Both the position numbers and the translations under genes were made by a program. This document shows, piece after piece, positions 10,177 through 19,902 of a stretch of 64,000 nt of DNA. The DNA comes from Candidatus Mycobacterium methanotrophicum (lineage in GTDB: Bacteria; Actinomycetota; Actinomycetes; Mycobacteriales; Mycobacteriaceae). The notes beneath the pieces are model-generated. The model was not told where the DNA came from, did not search any database, and saw only the letters and a list, made by a program, of their open reading frames with translations. The stretch covers positions 248,001-312,000 of the forward strand of contig NZ_CP097320.1 in the NCBI RefSeq assembly GCF_023515995.1, in the 5' to 3' direction. Positions within the stretch are counted from its first letter, which is position 1; each line of letters opens with the position of its first letter.

Positions 10177-11134
10177 GCGGCGACTGGTATACCCGGTCGA
10201 GGAAGCGCATCAGATGGCCGTTGACTTCCTCCGGCATCTCTTCGTGACTGAAATGCCCCGCGCCGGCGACTGATACATACCGACCCTGCGGCACGTAGCG
10301 CTGTGTCCGCTCGACCGGGTCCGCCAGCACGTACGGATCGGCATCGCCGTGGATGTGCAATAAAGGAAGGCCGGTGCCTCGCTTCATCGATCGCATGAAG
10401 CGCCGCCCCTCTTCACGCAGCTGGCTACGCACTGCCCACCGCTGATACTCCAGCGCGCAGTGTGCTGCTGACGGAATTTGAATCGCCTGTCGCAGATGAC
10501 CAATCGTCTCGGAAAAGTCTTCGGATGCAACCCATTTAGCGGTGGCGCGGCTCCGCACCAGACGCTCGATCTCGGCGCCGTCATGCCGGGTCAGCGCCCG
10601 TTCCGGCCAGATCGGAACCTGATAGCGCAGCAACGAGGGCAACAGCGCACGACCCTGATCGGGGCGGGTGAGCGCGGAGCGTCGCAGTGCGGCGGGGTGC
10701 GGCGAACTGACCACCGCGATGGCGCGGACCAGCCGTGAATGCAGGACCGACGTTGCCCAGCAGACCAGCCCGCCGTCGGCATGACCGACCAGGGTCGCCG
10801 ATGTGTGTCCCAGCGCGCGGATCAGTCCGGCGGTGTCCCCGGCGAGCGTCCAGGCGTCGTAGCCGCGGGGCGGTTTGTCGCTGCCGCCGTAGCCGCGTAA
10901 ATCCACTGCGACCACCCGGGCTCCGCGCAAACCGCGTAGCTGATGACGCCATGACCACCAGAACGAGCCGAAGCCGTGCAGCATGATCACCAATGGCCGC
11001 GCCGTCGCAGAGCTGGGCGCACCCCGGTCGACGGGCGATGCGTCGACGACATGGAACCGAATGCCGTTGGCATGCACGTCCAGATGGCGCCATGGCCCAT
11101 CGATACGGGTCACCGACGGATCTGGTGGCACCAT
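10169..11134 (-). CDS. ephE: Alpha/beta hydrolase, epoxide-hydrolase family (EphE)
   Basis: 321 residues with the alpha/beta-hydrolase order: HGFGSFWWSW oxyanion motif near residue 53, nucleophile elbow VGHADGG (Asp nucleophile, as in epoxide hydrolases), HGDADPYV carrying the charge-relay Asp and AGHFSHEE the catalytic His. It is the Rv3670 homologue. The ATG at 11134 directly abuts the stop of the upstream membrane-protein gene (no gap), indicating coupled translation. Substrate not known. Confidence 0.88.
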   Translation of the reverse strand: MVPPDPSVTRIDGPWRHLDVHANGIRFHVVDASPVDRGAPSSATARPLVIMLHGFGSFWWSWRHQLRGLRGARVVAVDLRGYGGSDKPPRGYDAWTLAGDTAGLIRALGHTSATLVGHADGGLVCWATSVLHSRLVRAIAVVSSPHPAALRRSALTRPDQGRALLPSLLRYQVPIWPERALTRHDGAEIERLVRSRATAKWVASEDFSETIGHLRQAIQIPSAAHCALEYQRWAVRSQLREEGRRFMRSMKRGTGLPLLHIHGDADPYVLADPVERTQRYVPQGRYVSVAGAGHFSHEEMPEEVNGHLMRFLDRVYQSPLS

Positions 11135-11665
11135 CTACCAACCCGAGGGGTCGGCGGGTGTCCCGCCCTGCGGCGAACTGAGCGCGCGCCCGGAGGCCTT
11201 GTCGTGGCCCGGGGTGAGCGCGGTCCGGGTCTCCTTGACCGATTCGATGGTCTGCCGCGGACCGCGGATGCGCCGCACCTTCAGGTAGCCGAACAGCGCC
11301 AGTACCGCAGTGAACACCACCATGATTCCGAACACGATCAGGAAAGCCACCCAGCGCCACAGCCAGGTGTCGAGCAGTTCGGCGAGGAAAAAGAAGAAAA
11401 AGAAAGTCGAGTAGAACCCCACCACCAGCGCCGAGATGAAAAACACGCTGCCGGTAAGGCCTTTCTTGACATCACGGGTGATTTCCGAGCGGGCCAGTTC
11501 GACCTCTGCGCGCACCAGTGTCGACATCTGCGCGGTGGCATCCTTGACCAACTCGCCGATCGACGGCTCGGCGGACAACGCGTGGGGGTCGGTCAGGGGA
11601 ATCGTGGTCAGCGTGTGAGGAACGCCGTCCTTGCGGTCGGCGTTTTTACGATCCGGCTTACTCAC
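11135..11665 (-). CDS. Phage holin/DUF1469-like membrane protein (Rv3669 homologue)
   Basis: 176 residues: an acidic N-terminal segment with SIGELVKDATAQMSTLVRAE typical of the Phage_holin_3_6/YqjE-type family, then two membrane helices joined by a Phe-rich stretch (FYSTFFFFFFLAEL), then a basic tail. The start is GTG 11665 with GGAGG 7 bases upstream; this gives the MSKPDRK beginning known from M. tuberculosis, whereas an upstream start would add 15 unlikely residues. It is co-transcribed with ephE. Confidence 0.85.
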   Translation of the reverse strand: MSKPDRKNADRKDGVPHTLTTIPLTDPHALSAEPSIGELVKDATAQMSTLVRAEVELARSEITRDVKKGLTGSVFFISALVVGFYSTFFFFFFLAELLDTWLWRWVAFLIVFGIMVVFTAVLALFGYLKVRRIRGPRQTIESVKETRTALTPGHDKASGRALSSPQGGTPADPSGW

Positions 11666-11978
11666 AGACTGTCCTCCCGGCTGCAGCTGATTTGTCCGGC
11701 TCCCTCTCATCGCGCTTCGCGCTCTGCGTCGTCACCGGACGACCTGATTGTCCGGCTCCTCACCGGACACACTGTCGTCGCGGTTCATGTTGCCATGCGG
11801 CCGGTTGCCATACGAGGCCAACCGGAGACCCGCCCGGCGAGGATGCAGCTGGTGCGGCGCGGGGCGAGTCGGGCGATCCGGAAGCCCGGGTTGGGATCGG
11901 AGCTGGCGGGGATTGGTCACGTTAGACTGACGCGGCCGCTTCGGGTACGACTCCGAGCTTGTCGACGGGAGTATTGCT
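11666..11978. promoter_or_regulatory. Divergent Rv3669/Rv3668c intergenic region
   Basis: 313 bp without a gene. A stretch reading CTGATTGTCCGGCTCC recurs in slightly altered form (about 11687-11703 and 11744-11759). GACGGGAG before 11979 serves as the ribosome-binding site for the plus-strand gene. No convincing promoter hexamers were found. Confidence 0.3.
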
Positions 11979-12680
11979 TTGCAGACCACGCACCGTCGGT
12001 TACTTCGTGTCGTGGCGGCGCTGGTCACAATGGCCGCGGCGGGCCTGCACGGCGCGCACGCAGGCGCCGACGACAAACTTCCGCTTGGCGGCGGAGCCGG
12101 CATCGTGGTCAACGGCGACACGCTGTGCACGCTGACGACCATCGGCACCGACGGTAAAGGCGCGCTGGTCGGTTTCACCTCTGCGCACTGCGGTGGCCCG
12201 GGCGCGGTGGTGGCCGCCGAGGCGGCGAAAGACCGTGGAACGGTCGGAACTATGGTGGCCGGCAATGACAATCTCGACTACGCGGTCATCCAGTTCGATC
12301 CGGCCAAGGTGATGCCGGTCGCTAACTTCGACGGCTTCGAGATCGACGGCATTGGGCCAGATCCCGCGTTCGGTCAGATCGCCTGCAAACAGGGCCGCAC
12401 GACCGGGAACTCGTGCGGCGTCACGTGGGGCCCGGGCCAAGACCCGGGCACGATCGTCATGCAGGTATGCGGACAGCCGGGCGACTCGGGCGCTCCGGTT
12501 ACGGTCAACAACCTGCTGGTCGGCATGATCCACGGCGCCTTCAGCGATAAGCTGCCAGTCTGCGTCACCAAGTACATCCCGCTGCACACCCCAGCAGTGG
12601 TTCAGTCGATCAACGCGATCCTCGCCGACGTCAACGCAAAGAACCGTCCCGGCGCGGGATTCGTGCCGGTTCCTCCCTGA
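11979..12680 (+). CDS. Secreted serine protease, S1-like (Rv3668c homologue)
   Basis: 233 residues with a signal peptide (basic MQTTHRRLLR, hydrophobic core, AHA-G cleavage near residue 28). The catalytic residues are the His of FTSAHCGG, the Asp of NLDYAVIQF and the Ser of GQPGDSGAP. Several Cys residues suggest disulfides outside the cell. The start is TTG 11979 after GACGGGAG. The mature part beginning DDKLPLGGGAGIVVNG matches the M. tuberculosis protein from memory. It is convergent with acs. Confidence 0.88.
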   Translation: MQTTHRRLLRVVAALVTMAAAGLHGAHAGADDKLPLGGGAGIVVNGDTLCTLTTIGTDGKGALVGFTSAHCGGPGAVVAAEAAKDRGTVGTMVAGNDNLDYAVIQFDPAKVMPVANFDGFEIDGIGPDPAFGQIACKQGRTTGNSCGVTWGPGQDPGTIVMQVCGQPGDSGAPVTVNNLLVGMIHGAFSDKLPVCVTKYIPLHTPAVVQSINAILADVNAKNRPGAGFVPVPP

Positions 12681-12763
12681 TTGGCGGACTGCGCGCCGGG
12701 CCGCTACCGATCGCCCGGTTCGCCCCCTCGCCGCTGCAGGGCTGGGGGTGACCTGCGGCATCG

Positions 12764-14713
12764 TCACCGGGCTGCGCGGATCGCGTCGAACACAGCCGGA
12801 TCGAGCAGCGTCGACGTGTCACCGAGTTCGCGATCCTCGGCGATGTCGCGCAGTAGGCGTCGCATGATTTTGCCGCTGCGGGTCTTCGGCAATTCGGGCA
12901 CTACGTGCAATTCGCGCGGCCGGGCAATCGGCGAGATGACCCTGGCCACTTCGGTGCGCAGTTCGTCGATAATCTCTTCGCCCATCGTCTTGGCATGATC
13001 GGCTTGCAACACAACGAACGCGCAGATCGCCTGACCGGTGGTGTCGTCGGTCGCCCCCACCACCGCAGCCTCGACTACCCCGGAATGTCCGACCAACGCG
13101 GACTCCACCTCGGTGGTCGAGATGCGGTGCCCCGATATGTTCATCACGTCGTCGATGCGACCCAGCACCCAGATCGCCCCGTCAGAGTCGTACCGAGCGC
13201 CGTCACCTGCGAAATACCAGCCCTGCTCGGCAAATTTCGACCAGTACGTCTCCCGGAAGCGGTCCGGATCGCCCCAGATGCCGCGCAGCATGGCCGGCCA
13301 GGGCTGATCGAGCACCAGGTATCCGCTAACGTGCTCGCCCTCGTCGCTCGACGGGGGGATGAGCTCGTTGCCGTCGTCGTCGACAATCTTCGCAGAGATA
13401 CCGGGCAGCGGCGCCATCGCCGATCCCGGTTTGAGCGCGGCGACGCCGGGCAGCGGCGAGATCATCGCTGCGCCAGTCTCGGTCTGCCACCAGGTGTCCA
13501 CCACCGGAGTGCGGTCGCCGCCGATGACGTTGCGAAACCAGCGCCAGGCCGGCGGGTTGATCGGCTCGCCGACCGATCCCAGCAGCCGCAGGCTCGACAA
13601 GTCGTGGGCGTCAGGGATTTCGCGGCCCCACTTCATGAAAGTCCGGATCATCGTCGGCACCGTGTAATAGATTGTCACGCCGTACTTTTCGATGATCTCG
13701 AAGTGCCGGTGCCGGCTAGGCGTGTCGGGCGTGCCCTCGTAGAGAATCTCCGTCACACCATTGGACAACGGGCCATAGACGCTGTAGGTGTGCCCGGTAA
13801 CCCAGCCGATATCGGCGGTGCACCAGAACACGTCGGTTTCCGGCTTGATATCGAAGATGCAGTGGTGGGTGTAGGACGACTGGGTGAGATAGCCGCCGCT
13901 GGTGTGCACGATGCCCTTGGGGTTTCCGGCGGTACCCGAGGTGTAGAGCAGGAACAGCGGGTGTTCGGCGTCAAACGCCTCGGCGTGGTGTTCCGGCGAC
14001 GCCGTCTCGACGACGTCATGCCACCACAGGTCGCGGCCTTGCGTCCACCCGACGTCTACCCCGGTGCGGCGCACCACCAGAACATGCTCGACAGGGCTGT
14101 CCTGGCCGACCGCTTCGTCGGCGGCCTCCTTCAGCGGCGCCGGCTTTCCGCGCCGGAACTGTCCGTCGGCGGTGATCAGCAGTTTGGCTTGGGCGTCAGC
14201 GATCCGGGCGCGCAGCGCGGTTGCGGTGAAACCGGCGAACACCACGCTGTGCATGACGCCCAGTCGCGCGCAGGCCAGCACCGCGATGACGGCTTCCGGG
14301 ATCATCGGCAGATAAATCGCGACGCGGTCACCGGCCACCAGGCCCAGACCGCTGAGCGCGTTGGCCGCTCTGCATACCTGGGCCTGCAGGTCGCGGTAGG
14401 TCAGGGCGCGGGCTTCGCCGACCCGCTCACCCTCCCAGTGGATCGCCACGCGATCACCGTTGCCGGCTTCGACGTGGCGGTCCACGCAGTTGTAGGCCAC
14501 ATTGAGCGCTCCGCCGGTGAACCATCTGGCGAACGGGGCCTGCGACCAGTCCAGCACCTCGTCGAATGGCTTTGCCCAGGTCAGGCTGTTGGCCTGGTTG
14601 GCCCAGAACGCCAGCCGGTCCTGCTCGGCCTCGCGGTATAGCTCGTCGCCGGCGTTGGCTCGCGCGGCGAACTCCGCGGACGGCGACGGTGCATGGGTCT
14701 GCGTCTCGGTCAC
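12764..14713 (-). CDS. acs: Acetyl-CoA synthetase
   Basis: 649-residue AMP-forming acetate-CoA ligase that activates acetate through acetyl-AMP. Motifs: ATP loop YTSGTAGNPKG (one Ala where TSGTTG is usual), DTWWQTETG, YFAGDGARYD and the C-terminal PKTRSGKIMRR with the catalytic Lys that is reversibly acetylated in mycobacteria. The start is GTG 14713, giving an N-terminus comparable with M. tuberculosis Rv3667; an in-frame ATG 14 codons earlier is less likely. It is divergent from dppA. Confidence 0.94.
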   Translation of the reverse strand: MTETQTHAPSPSAEFAARANAGDELYREAEQDRLAFWANQANSLTWAKPFDEVLDWSQAPFARWFTGGALNVAYNCVDRHVEAGNGDRVAIHWEGERVGEARALTYRDLQAQVCRAANALSGLGLVAGDRVAIYLPMIPEAVIAVLACARLGVMHSVVFAGFTATALRARIADAQAKLLITADGQFRRGKPAPLKEAADEAVGQDSPVEHVLVVRRTGVDVGWTQGRDLWWHDVVETASPEHHAEAFDAEHPLFLLYTSGTAGNPKGIVHTSGGYLTQSSYTHHCIFDIKPETDVFWCTADIGWVTGHTYSVYGPLSNGVTEILYEGTPDTPSRHRHFEIIEKYGVTIYYTVPTMIRTFMKWGREIPDAHDLSSLRLLGSVGEPINPPAWRWFRNVIGGDRTPVVDTWWQTETGAAMISPLPGVAALKPGSAMAPLPGISAKIVDDDGNELIPPSSDEGEHVSGYLVLDQPWPAMLRGIWGDPDRFRETYWSKFAEQGWYFAGDGARYDSDGAIWVLGRIDDVMNISGHRISTTEVESALVGHSGVVEAAVVGATDDTTGQAICAFVVLQADHAKTMGEEIIDELRTEVARVISPIARPRELHVVPELPKTRSGKIMRRLLRDIAEDRELGDTSTLLDPAVFDAIRAAR

Positions 14714-14813
14714 ACAATCGAGCGTAGTCGGCCGTTGAGGGGGCGGGCGGGGCACCGGATAGCCCGCCCCGTGAGACGGTTGTAGTCGTCAGAGCTGATC
14801 GGAGGAGGACGGC

Positions 14814-16424
14814 TTGCGTCGGTTACGCGTCGTGGCGGCGACGGCGATGCTGCTCACTGTCGCTCCGCTGGCCGGCTGCGGGGTCGGCAATGTCCGCACC
14901 GACATGGTGATCGTCAACGCCGGTGAGCCGCAGAACCCGCTGATTCCGACTAACACCAACGACATCAACGGCGGCCGCATCATCGACCGCGTGTTCGCGG
15001 GCCTGATGGCCTATGACGCTAAGGGCGAGCCCGAACTGGAGGTTGCCCAGTCGATCGACACCAGCGATGACGTCGACTACCGGATAACTCTCAAGCCAGG
15101 CTGGACCTTCAGCGATGGCACACCGGTGACCGCCCACTCGTTCGTCGACGCCTGGAATTACGGCGCCCTGGCTGCCAACGGCCAACTGCAGCAGAGCTTT
15201 TTCAGCCCGATCGCCGGTTTCGACGAGGTGACAGCGGCGAAACCGACAGCGACCACAATGTCTGGGTTGCACGTCATCGACGATCACCAGTTCACCGTGC
15301 GGCTCAAGGCACCGACCATCGACTTCAAACTGCGGCTTGGGTTTTCGCCGTTCTATCCGCTACCGGTTGCCGCGTTCAACGATATGACGACCTTCGGCCA
15401 GCATCCCATTGGCAACGGCCCTTACGAGTTCGCCGATGCGCCGGGCGGTGCCGCCTGGCAACACAATGTCAAACTGGATCTCGTGCCCAATCCCGGCTAT
15501 CACGGCATCCGGGCGCCGCGGAACAACGGGCTGCGCTTCGTCTTCTATGCCAATCTGGACACAGCGTACGCCGATTTACTGTCGAGCAATCTTGATGTGC
15601 TGGACACGATTCCGTCCAGCTTGCTGTCCGTTTACCGCAGGGATCTGGGCGATCGTTACGTCAGCGCACCGGCAGCGGCGAATCAGACCCTCGACACCCC
15701 GCTGCGATTGCCGCATTTCGGCGGCGAGGAAGGCAGGCTGCGCCGGCTCGCGATCTCGGCGGCCATCAACCGATCGCAGATTTGCCGCCAGATCTATGCC
15801 GGAGCGCGCGCACCGGCGCGTGAATTCACTGCAAGCTCGCTGCCCGGTTTTGACCCCCACATTGAGGGCAACGAAGCGCTCAACTTCGATCCGGACCGGG
15901 CGCGGCGGCTGTGGTCGCAGGCCGACGCGATTTCGAAATGGTCCGGCCGATACGCGATCGCCTACAACGCCGACGGCGGGCATCAGGAGTGGGTGGACGC
16001 GGTAGCCAACAGCATCAAGAACATTTTGGGTATCGACGCCCTCGGCGCGCCGCAGCCGACTTTTGCCGCGTTTCGCACCCAGATCACCACCCGAGGCATA
16101 GCGACCGCTTTCCGTGCCGGATGGCAGGGCGACTTCCCGTCGATGCTGGAATTTTTAGAGCCGCTGTTCGTCACGGGCGCGGGCGCTGACGACGTCGGCT
16201 ATTCCAACCCGCAATTCGACGCCGCCATCGCCGCGGCCGAAGCCGCGCCCGACTTGCCGCAGTCGTTTTCCCTCACCAACGCTGCCCAGCGAATTCTATT
16301 GCGGGACATGCCTGTGGTGCCGCTGTGGTACACGGTCAGCGTGGCCGGGACATCACCCGCCGTCAGCCACGTCGCGCTGACCTGGAATGGCCTGCCCGAC
16401 TACGAGCGCGTCGTCAAGGCTTGA
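14814..16424 (+). CDS. dppA: Dipeptide ABC transporter substrate-binding lipoprotein DppA
   Basis: 536-residue SBP family 5 lipoprotein. The N-terminus has a lipobox (TVAPLAGC, Cys near residue 22) for diacylglycerol anchoring. The start is TTG 14814 after a strong GGAGGAGG 5 bases upstream. The body has the family pattern (DSKP-like LKPGWTFSDGTPVTAHSFVDAW). It heads the operon dppA-dppB-dppC-dppD, with one base before the dppB ATG. In M. tuberculosis Dpp proteins take up peptides and have been linked to haem import. Confidence 0.93.
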   Translation: MRRLRVVAATAMLLTVAPLAGCGVGNVRTDMVIVNAGEPQNPLIPTNTNDINGGRIIDRVFAGLMAYDAKGEPELEVAQSIDTSDDVDYRITLKPGWTFSDGTPVTAHSFVDAWNYGALAANGQLQQSFFSPIAGFDEVTAAKPTATTMSGLHVIDDHQFTVRLKAPTIDFKLRLGFSPFYPLPVAAFNDMTTFGQHPIGNGPYEFADAPGGAAWQHNVKLDLVPNPGYHGIRAPRNNGLRFVFYANLDTAYADLLSSNLDVLDTIPSSLLSVYRRDLGDRYVSAPAAANQTLDTPLRLPHFGGEEGRLRRLAISAAINRSQICRQIYAGARAPAREFTASSLPGFDPHIEGNEALNFDPDRARRLWSQADAISKWSGRYAIAYNADGGHQEWVDAVANSIKNILGIDALGAPQPTFAAFRTQITTRGIATAFRAGWQGDFPSMLEFLEPLFVTGAGADDVGYSNPQFDAAIAAAEAAPDLPQSFSLTNAAQRILLRDMPVVPLWYTVSVAGTSPAVSHVALTWNGLPDYERVVKA

Positions 16425-16425
16425 C

Positions 16426-17352
16426 ATGGGTTGGTATATCGCTCGCCGTATCGCGATCATGGTTCCGGTTTTTATCGGTGCCACTCTGCTGATCTATGCC
16501 ATGGTGTTCGCGCTGCCCGGCGATCCAATTGCCGCTCTGGGCGGTGATCGTCCGCTGAGTCCCGCGGTGGCCGCACAACTACGCGCCCAATATCATCTCA
16601 ACGACCCGTTCCTGTTGCAGTACTTGCATTATCTGGGCGGCATTATCCACGGCGACCTGGGCCGCGCCTACTCCGGGCTGCCGGTCAGTGCCGTTCTCGC
16701 CCAAGCATTTCCGGTGACTATCAGGCTGGCCTTGATAGCGCTGACAGTGGAGGCAGTCCTCGGAATCGGCTTCGGGGTGATCGCCGGGCTGCGACAAGGC
16801 CGCGGCTTCGACGCCACGGTGCTGATCACTAGTCTGGTTGTCATTGCGGTCCCGATTTTCGTGTTGGGGTTCTTGGCGCAGTTCGTATTCGGGGTCCGGC
16901 TGGGTGTTGCGGCGGTCACCGTCGGTGATCAACCGACGTTCGCGCGGCTGCTGCTGCCCGGTGTGGTGCTGGGATCGGTATCGCTGGCTTACGTGGTGCG
17001 GTTGACCCGTTCTGCGGTGGCCGGCAATGCGCACGCCGACTATGTGCGCACGGCGACGGCCACCGGCATGTCGCGGCCCAGGGTCATCGCCATCCACATC
17101 CTGCGCAACTCACTGATCCCGGTGGTGACCTTCCTGGGCGCCGACCTCGGGGCGTTGATGGGCGGGGCAATCGTCACCGAGGGCATTTTCAATATTCATG
17201 GTGTCGGGGGAGTGCTCTATCAGGCGGTCACCCGTCAGGAGGCGCCGACGGTGGTGTCGATCGTGACGGTGCTGGTGGTGATTTATCTGGTGACCAATCT
17301 GGTGGTGGATTTGCTGTACGCTGCGCTGGATCCCAGGATCCGTTATGGCTGA
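16426..17352 (+). CDS. dppB: Dipeptide ABC transporter permease DppB
   Basis: 308-residue inner-membrane permease with about six helices and the N-terminal GWYIARRIAIMVPVF start typical of OppB/DppB proteins. The EAA-loop region is TATATGMSRPRVIAIHILRN, which docks to the ATPase. I chose ATG 16426, one base after the dppA stop; an earlier in-frame ATG at 16387 lies inside dppA. It overlaps dppC by 8 bases. Confidence 0.93.
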   Translation: MGWYIARRIAIMVPVFIGATLLIYAMVFALPGDPIAALGGDRPLSPAVAAQLRAQYHLNDPFLLQYLHYLGGIIHGDLGRAYSGLPVSAVLAQAFPVTIRLALIALTVEAVLGIGFGVIAGLRQGRGFDATVLITSLVVIAVPIFVLGFLAQFVFGVRLGVAAVTVGDQPTFARLLLPGVVLGSVSLAYVVRLTRSAVAGNAHADYVRTATATGMSRPRVIAIHILRNSLIPVVTFLGADLGALMGGAIVTEGIFNIHGVGGVLYQAVTRQEAPTVVSIVTVLVVIYLVTNLVVDLLYAALDPRIRYG

Positions 17353-18211
17353 TGACAGCGCCGAAATGCATGGCGGTACAGGGTTTTGGCGTGATAGCTG
17401 GCGATGCTTGCGGCGGCGCCCGAAATTCGTGATCGCGGCCGCACTGATCGTGTTCTTTCTCGTGTTGGCGGTATTCCCGGCGCTGTTCACGTCAGCCGAT
17501 CCCGGCTACGCCGACCCGTATCAGAGCCTGCTGCCACCGTCGGCGGCGCATTGGTTCGGCACCGACCTGCAGGGCCACGACATCTACGCCCGCACGGTAT
17601 ATGGCGCCCGCGCCTCGATCACCGTCGGCGTCGGCGCCACCCTGCTGGTCTTCGTTGTCGGTGGCGTGTCGGGAGCGTTGGCCGGCTTCTACGGCGGCTG
17701 GATTGAGGTGGTTGTTTCCCGTCTCGCCGATGTTTTCTTTTCAATCCCACTGCTGTTGGCGGCCATTGTGTTCATGCAGGTCATGCATCACCGGACGGTG
17801 TGGACAGTGATCTCGATCCTCGGGCTGTTCGGTTGGCCGCAGGTGGCCAGGATCGCCCGCGGTGCGGTGCTCGCGGTGCGTGGCAGCGATTATGTGCTGG
17901 CCGCGCAGGCGCTGGGGTTGAACAGATTCGGGGTTCTGATACGCCACGTAGTGCCCAACGCTCTTGGCCCGGTGATCGCCGTCGCCGCCATCTCGCTGGG
18001 GCTGTTCATCGTGACGGAAGCGACGTTGTCCTACCTCGGCGTGGGGCTGCCGCCGTCGGTGGTGTCATGGGGCGGCGACATCAACGTGGCACAGACAAGG
18101 CTACGGGCGGGCTCACCGATCCTGTTCTATCCCGCTGGCGCCCTGGGCCTTACAGTGCTGGCGTTTCTGATGATGGGCGATGTGCTGCGCGATGTCCTGG
18201 ATTCCCGGTGA
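17345..18211 (+). CDS. dppC: Dipeptide ABC transporter permease DppC
   Basis: 288-residue OppC-type permease: a short cytoplasmic N-terminus, the conserved HWFGTDLQGHDIYARTVYGA block before the core, about five to six helices and the EAA loop QALGLNRFGVLIRHVVPNAL. It begins at ATG 17345 inside the end of dppB and ends overlapping the GTG of dppD, so the operon is translationally linked throughout. Confidence 0.92.
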   Translation: MADDSAEMHGGTGFWRDSWRCLRRRPKFVIAAALIVFFLVLAVFPALFTSADPGYADPYQSLLPPSAAHWFGTDLQGHDIYARTVYGARASITVGVGATLLVFVVGGVSGALAGFYGGWIEVVVSRLADVFFSIPLLLAAIVFMQVMHHRTVWTVISILGLFGWPQVARIARGAVLAVRGSDYVLAAQALGLNRFGVLIRHVVPNALGPVIAVAAISLGLFIVTEATLSYLGVGLPPSVVSWGGDINVAQTRLRAGSPILFYPAGALGLTVLAFLMMGDVLRDVLDSR

Positions 18212-19902
18212 CGACCGCCGATCAGCCGCTGCTGAGCGTCGTGGGTCTGGAAGTCCGGTTCGGCGACGACGCTCCCGCCGTCAGCAACGTCGAGCTGTCG
18301 GTGCACAGCGGGCAGACTGTCGCCGTTGTCGGTGAATCGGGTTCGGGAAAGTCGACGACCGCCGCCGCGATTCTCGGCCTGCTCGCACCGGGCGGACGAA
18401 CCACCGCCGGCCGCATCGTGTTCGACGGCATCGACCTGACATCGGCGGATCCCCGTCGGCTCCGCTCGATCAGGGGAACTGGCATCGGCTATGTGCCACA
18501 GGACCCGGCGACCAACCTGAACCCGGTGTGGAAGGTTGGTTTTCAGATACGGGAGGCGTTGCGCGCCAACAATATCCGCGGCGTGGGGCAACGCTCACTG
18601 CAGCTGCTCGATGACGCGGGCATGCCGGACCCCCCGACTCAAGCCGGACGGTATCCGCATCAGCTCTCCGGTGGGATGTGTCAACGGGCGCTGATTGCGA
18701 TGGGGTTGGCGGGCCGGCCGCGCCTGCTGATCGCCGACGAACCAACCTCGGCACTGGACGTCACCGTGCAACGGCAGGTGCTCGACCATCTGCAGCAGCT
18801 GGCAGCGGAATTGGGCACCGCGCTGCTGCTGATCACCCACGATCTGGCATTGGCGGGCGAGCGCGCCGAGAAGCTTTACGTCATGCACCGCGGCCACGTC
18901 GTAGAAACCGGGCCAGCGCAATCGATTTTGACGGACCCGCAGCACCCCTACACCCGGCAACTGGTCGCCGCCGCACCACAGGTGCATCCTGCCGGTGGGA
19001 CGTCGACTGAGCCACGGCGCAGCGACGCAGCGCCCGTCGAGAAGGCCGACGACGACGCCCTCCTGATCGCTTGTGAGCTCACCAAGGTCTACCGGCCAAC
19101 CCGCGGAAAGCCATGGCGCAAAGAGCAATTCCATGCCGTCGACGGTGTGTCGTTTCGCCTTCGCGAAGCGACCACGCTGGCAGTCGTGGGTGAATCCGGA
19201 TCTGGCAAATCCACCCTGGCGCGCATGGCGCTTGGCCTGCTGGCGCCGACTTCCGGTACGGTGACTTTCGACGGCCGAAACGTTGCTGCGCTGAGCCGAC
19301 GCGATGCCCTGGCGTTTCGCCGGCGGGTGCAGCCGGTCTTCCAAAACCCTTACAGCAGCTTGGATCCGATGTACACGGTGTTTCGGACCATCGAGGAACC
19401 GCTGCGCATCCACCGGGTCGGTCACCGATACGAGCGGCGCGCGGCCGTTCGAGAGTTGGCCGAACAGGTGGCGCTTCCGTCGTCGGTACTGGATAGGCGG
19501 CCCCGCGAGTTGTCTGGCGGGCAACGGCAACGCGTCGCGATCGCGCGGGCCCTGGCCTTGCGGCCTCAGGTGCTGGTTCTCGACGAAGCCGTCTCCGCGC
19601 TCGACGTCGTGGTGCAGGCGCAGATACTCGACCTGCTTGCCGAGCTGAAGGAGGCGCTGGGCCTGAGCTATCTGTTCATCAGTCACGACTTGGCCATCAT
19701 CCGAGAGATCGCCGATGAGGTGCTGGTGATGCAAGCCGGCCGGGTGGTGGAGCACGCGGCCACCGACCAGGTCTTCACCCGCCCGCAGCAGCACTACACT
19801 CGTCAGCTGTTGGCGGCGATCCCGGGCGGCGATCGCAAGCGCGGCGAAGCCGGGCGCGGCGGGTCGCCGCAATCAAGTAGGCCCTATGGTCAAAGCTCGT
19901 GA
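18208..19902 (+). CDS. dppD: Dipeptide ABC transporter double ATPase DppD
   Basis: 564 residues carrying two complete ABC ATPase domains. Domain 1 has Walker A GESGSGKST, signature LSGGMCQRALIA and Walker B LLIADEPTSALD. Domain 2 has GESGSGKST, LSGGQRQRVAIA and VLVLDEAVSALD. Each half ends with the oligopeptide-transporter tail (HPYTRQLVAAAP, QHYTRQLLAAIP). The fusion replaces separate DppD and DppF. The start is GTG 18208, overlapping the dppC stop; it ends overlapping the next GTG. Confidence 0.93.
   Translation: MTTADQPLLSVVGLEVRFGDDAPAVSNVELSVHSGQTVAVVGESGSGKSTTAAAILGLLAPGGRTTAGRIVFDGIDLTSADPRRLRSIRGTGIGYVPQDPATNLNPVWKVGFQIREALRANNIRGVGQRSLQLLDDAGMPDPPTQAGRYPHQLSGGMCQRALIAMGLAGRPRLLIADEPTSALDVTVQRQVLDHLQQLAAELGTALLLITHDLALAGERAEKLYVMHRGHVVETGPAQSILTDPQHPYTRQLVAAAPQVHPAGGTSTEPRRSDAAPVEKADDDALLIACELTKVYRPTRGKPWRKEQFHAVDGVSFRLREATTLAVVGESGSGKSTLARMALGLLAPTSGTVTFDGRNVAALSRRDALAFRRRVQPVFQNPYSSLDPMYTVFRTIEEPLRIHRVGHRYERRAAVRELAEQVALPSSVLDRRPRELSGGQRQRVAIARALALRPQVLVLDEAVSALDVVVQAQILDLLAELKEALGLSYLFISHDLAIIREIADEVLVMQAGRVVEHAATDQVFTRPQQHYTRQLLAAIPGGDRKRGEAGRGGSPQSSRPYGQSS

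Noticed and set aside
12905..14641. 578-residue plus-strand reading frame opposite acs
   Set aside because: Mirror of acs in high-GC DNA; no domain motif and no ribosome-binding site.
18595..19872. 425-residue minus-strand reading frame opposite dppD
   Set aside because: The plus strand encodes two full ABC domains; this frame has none.
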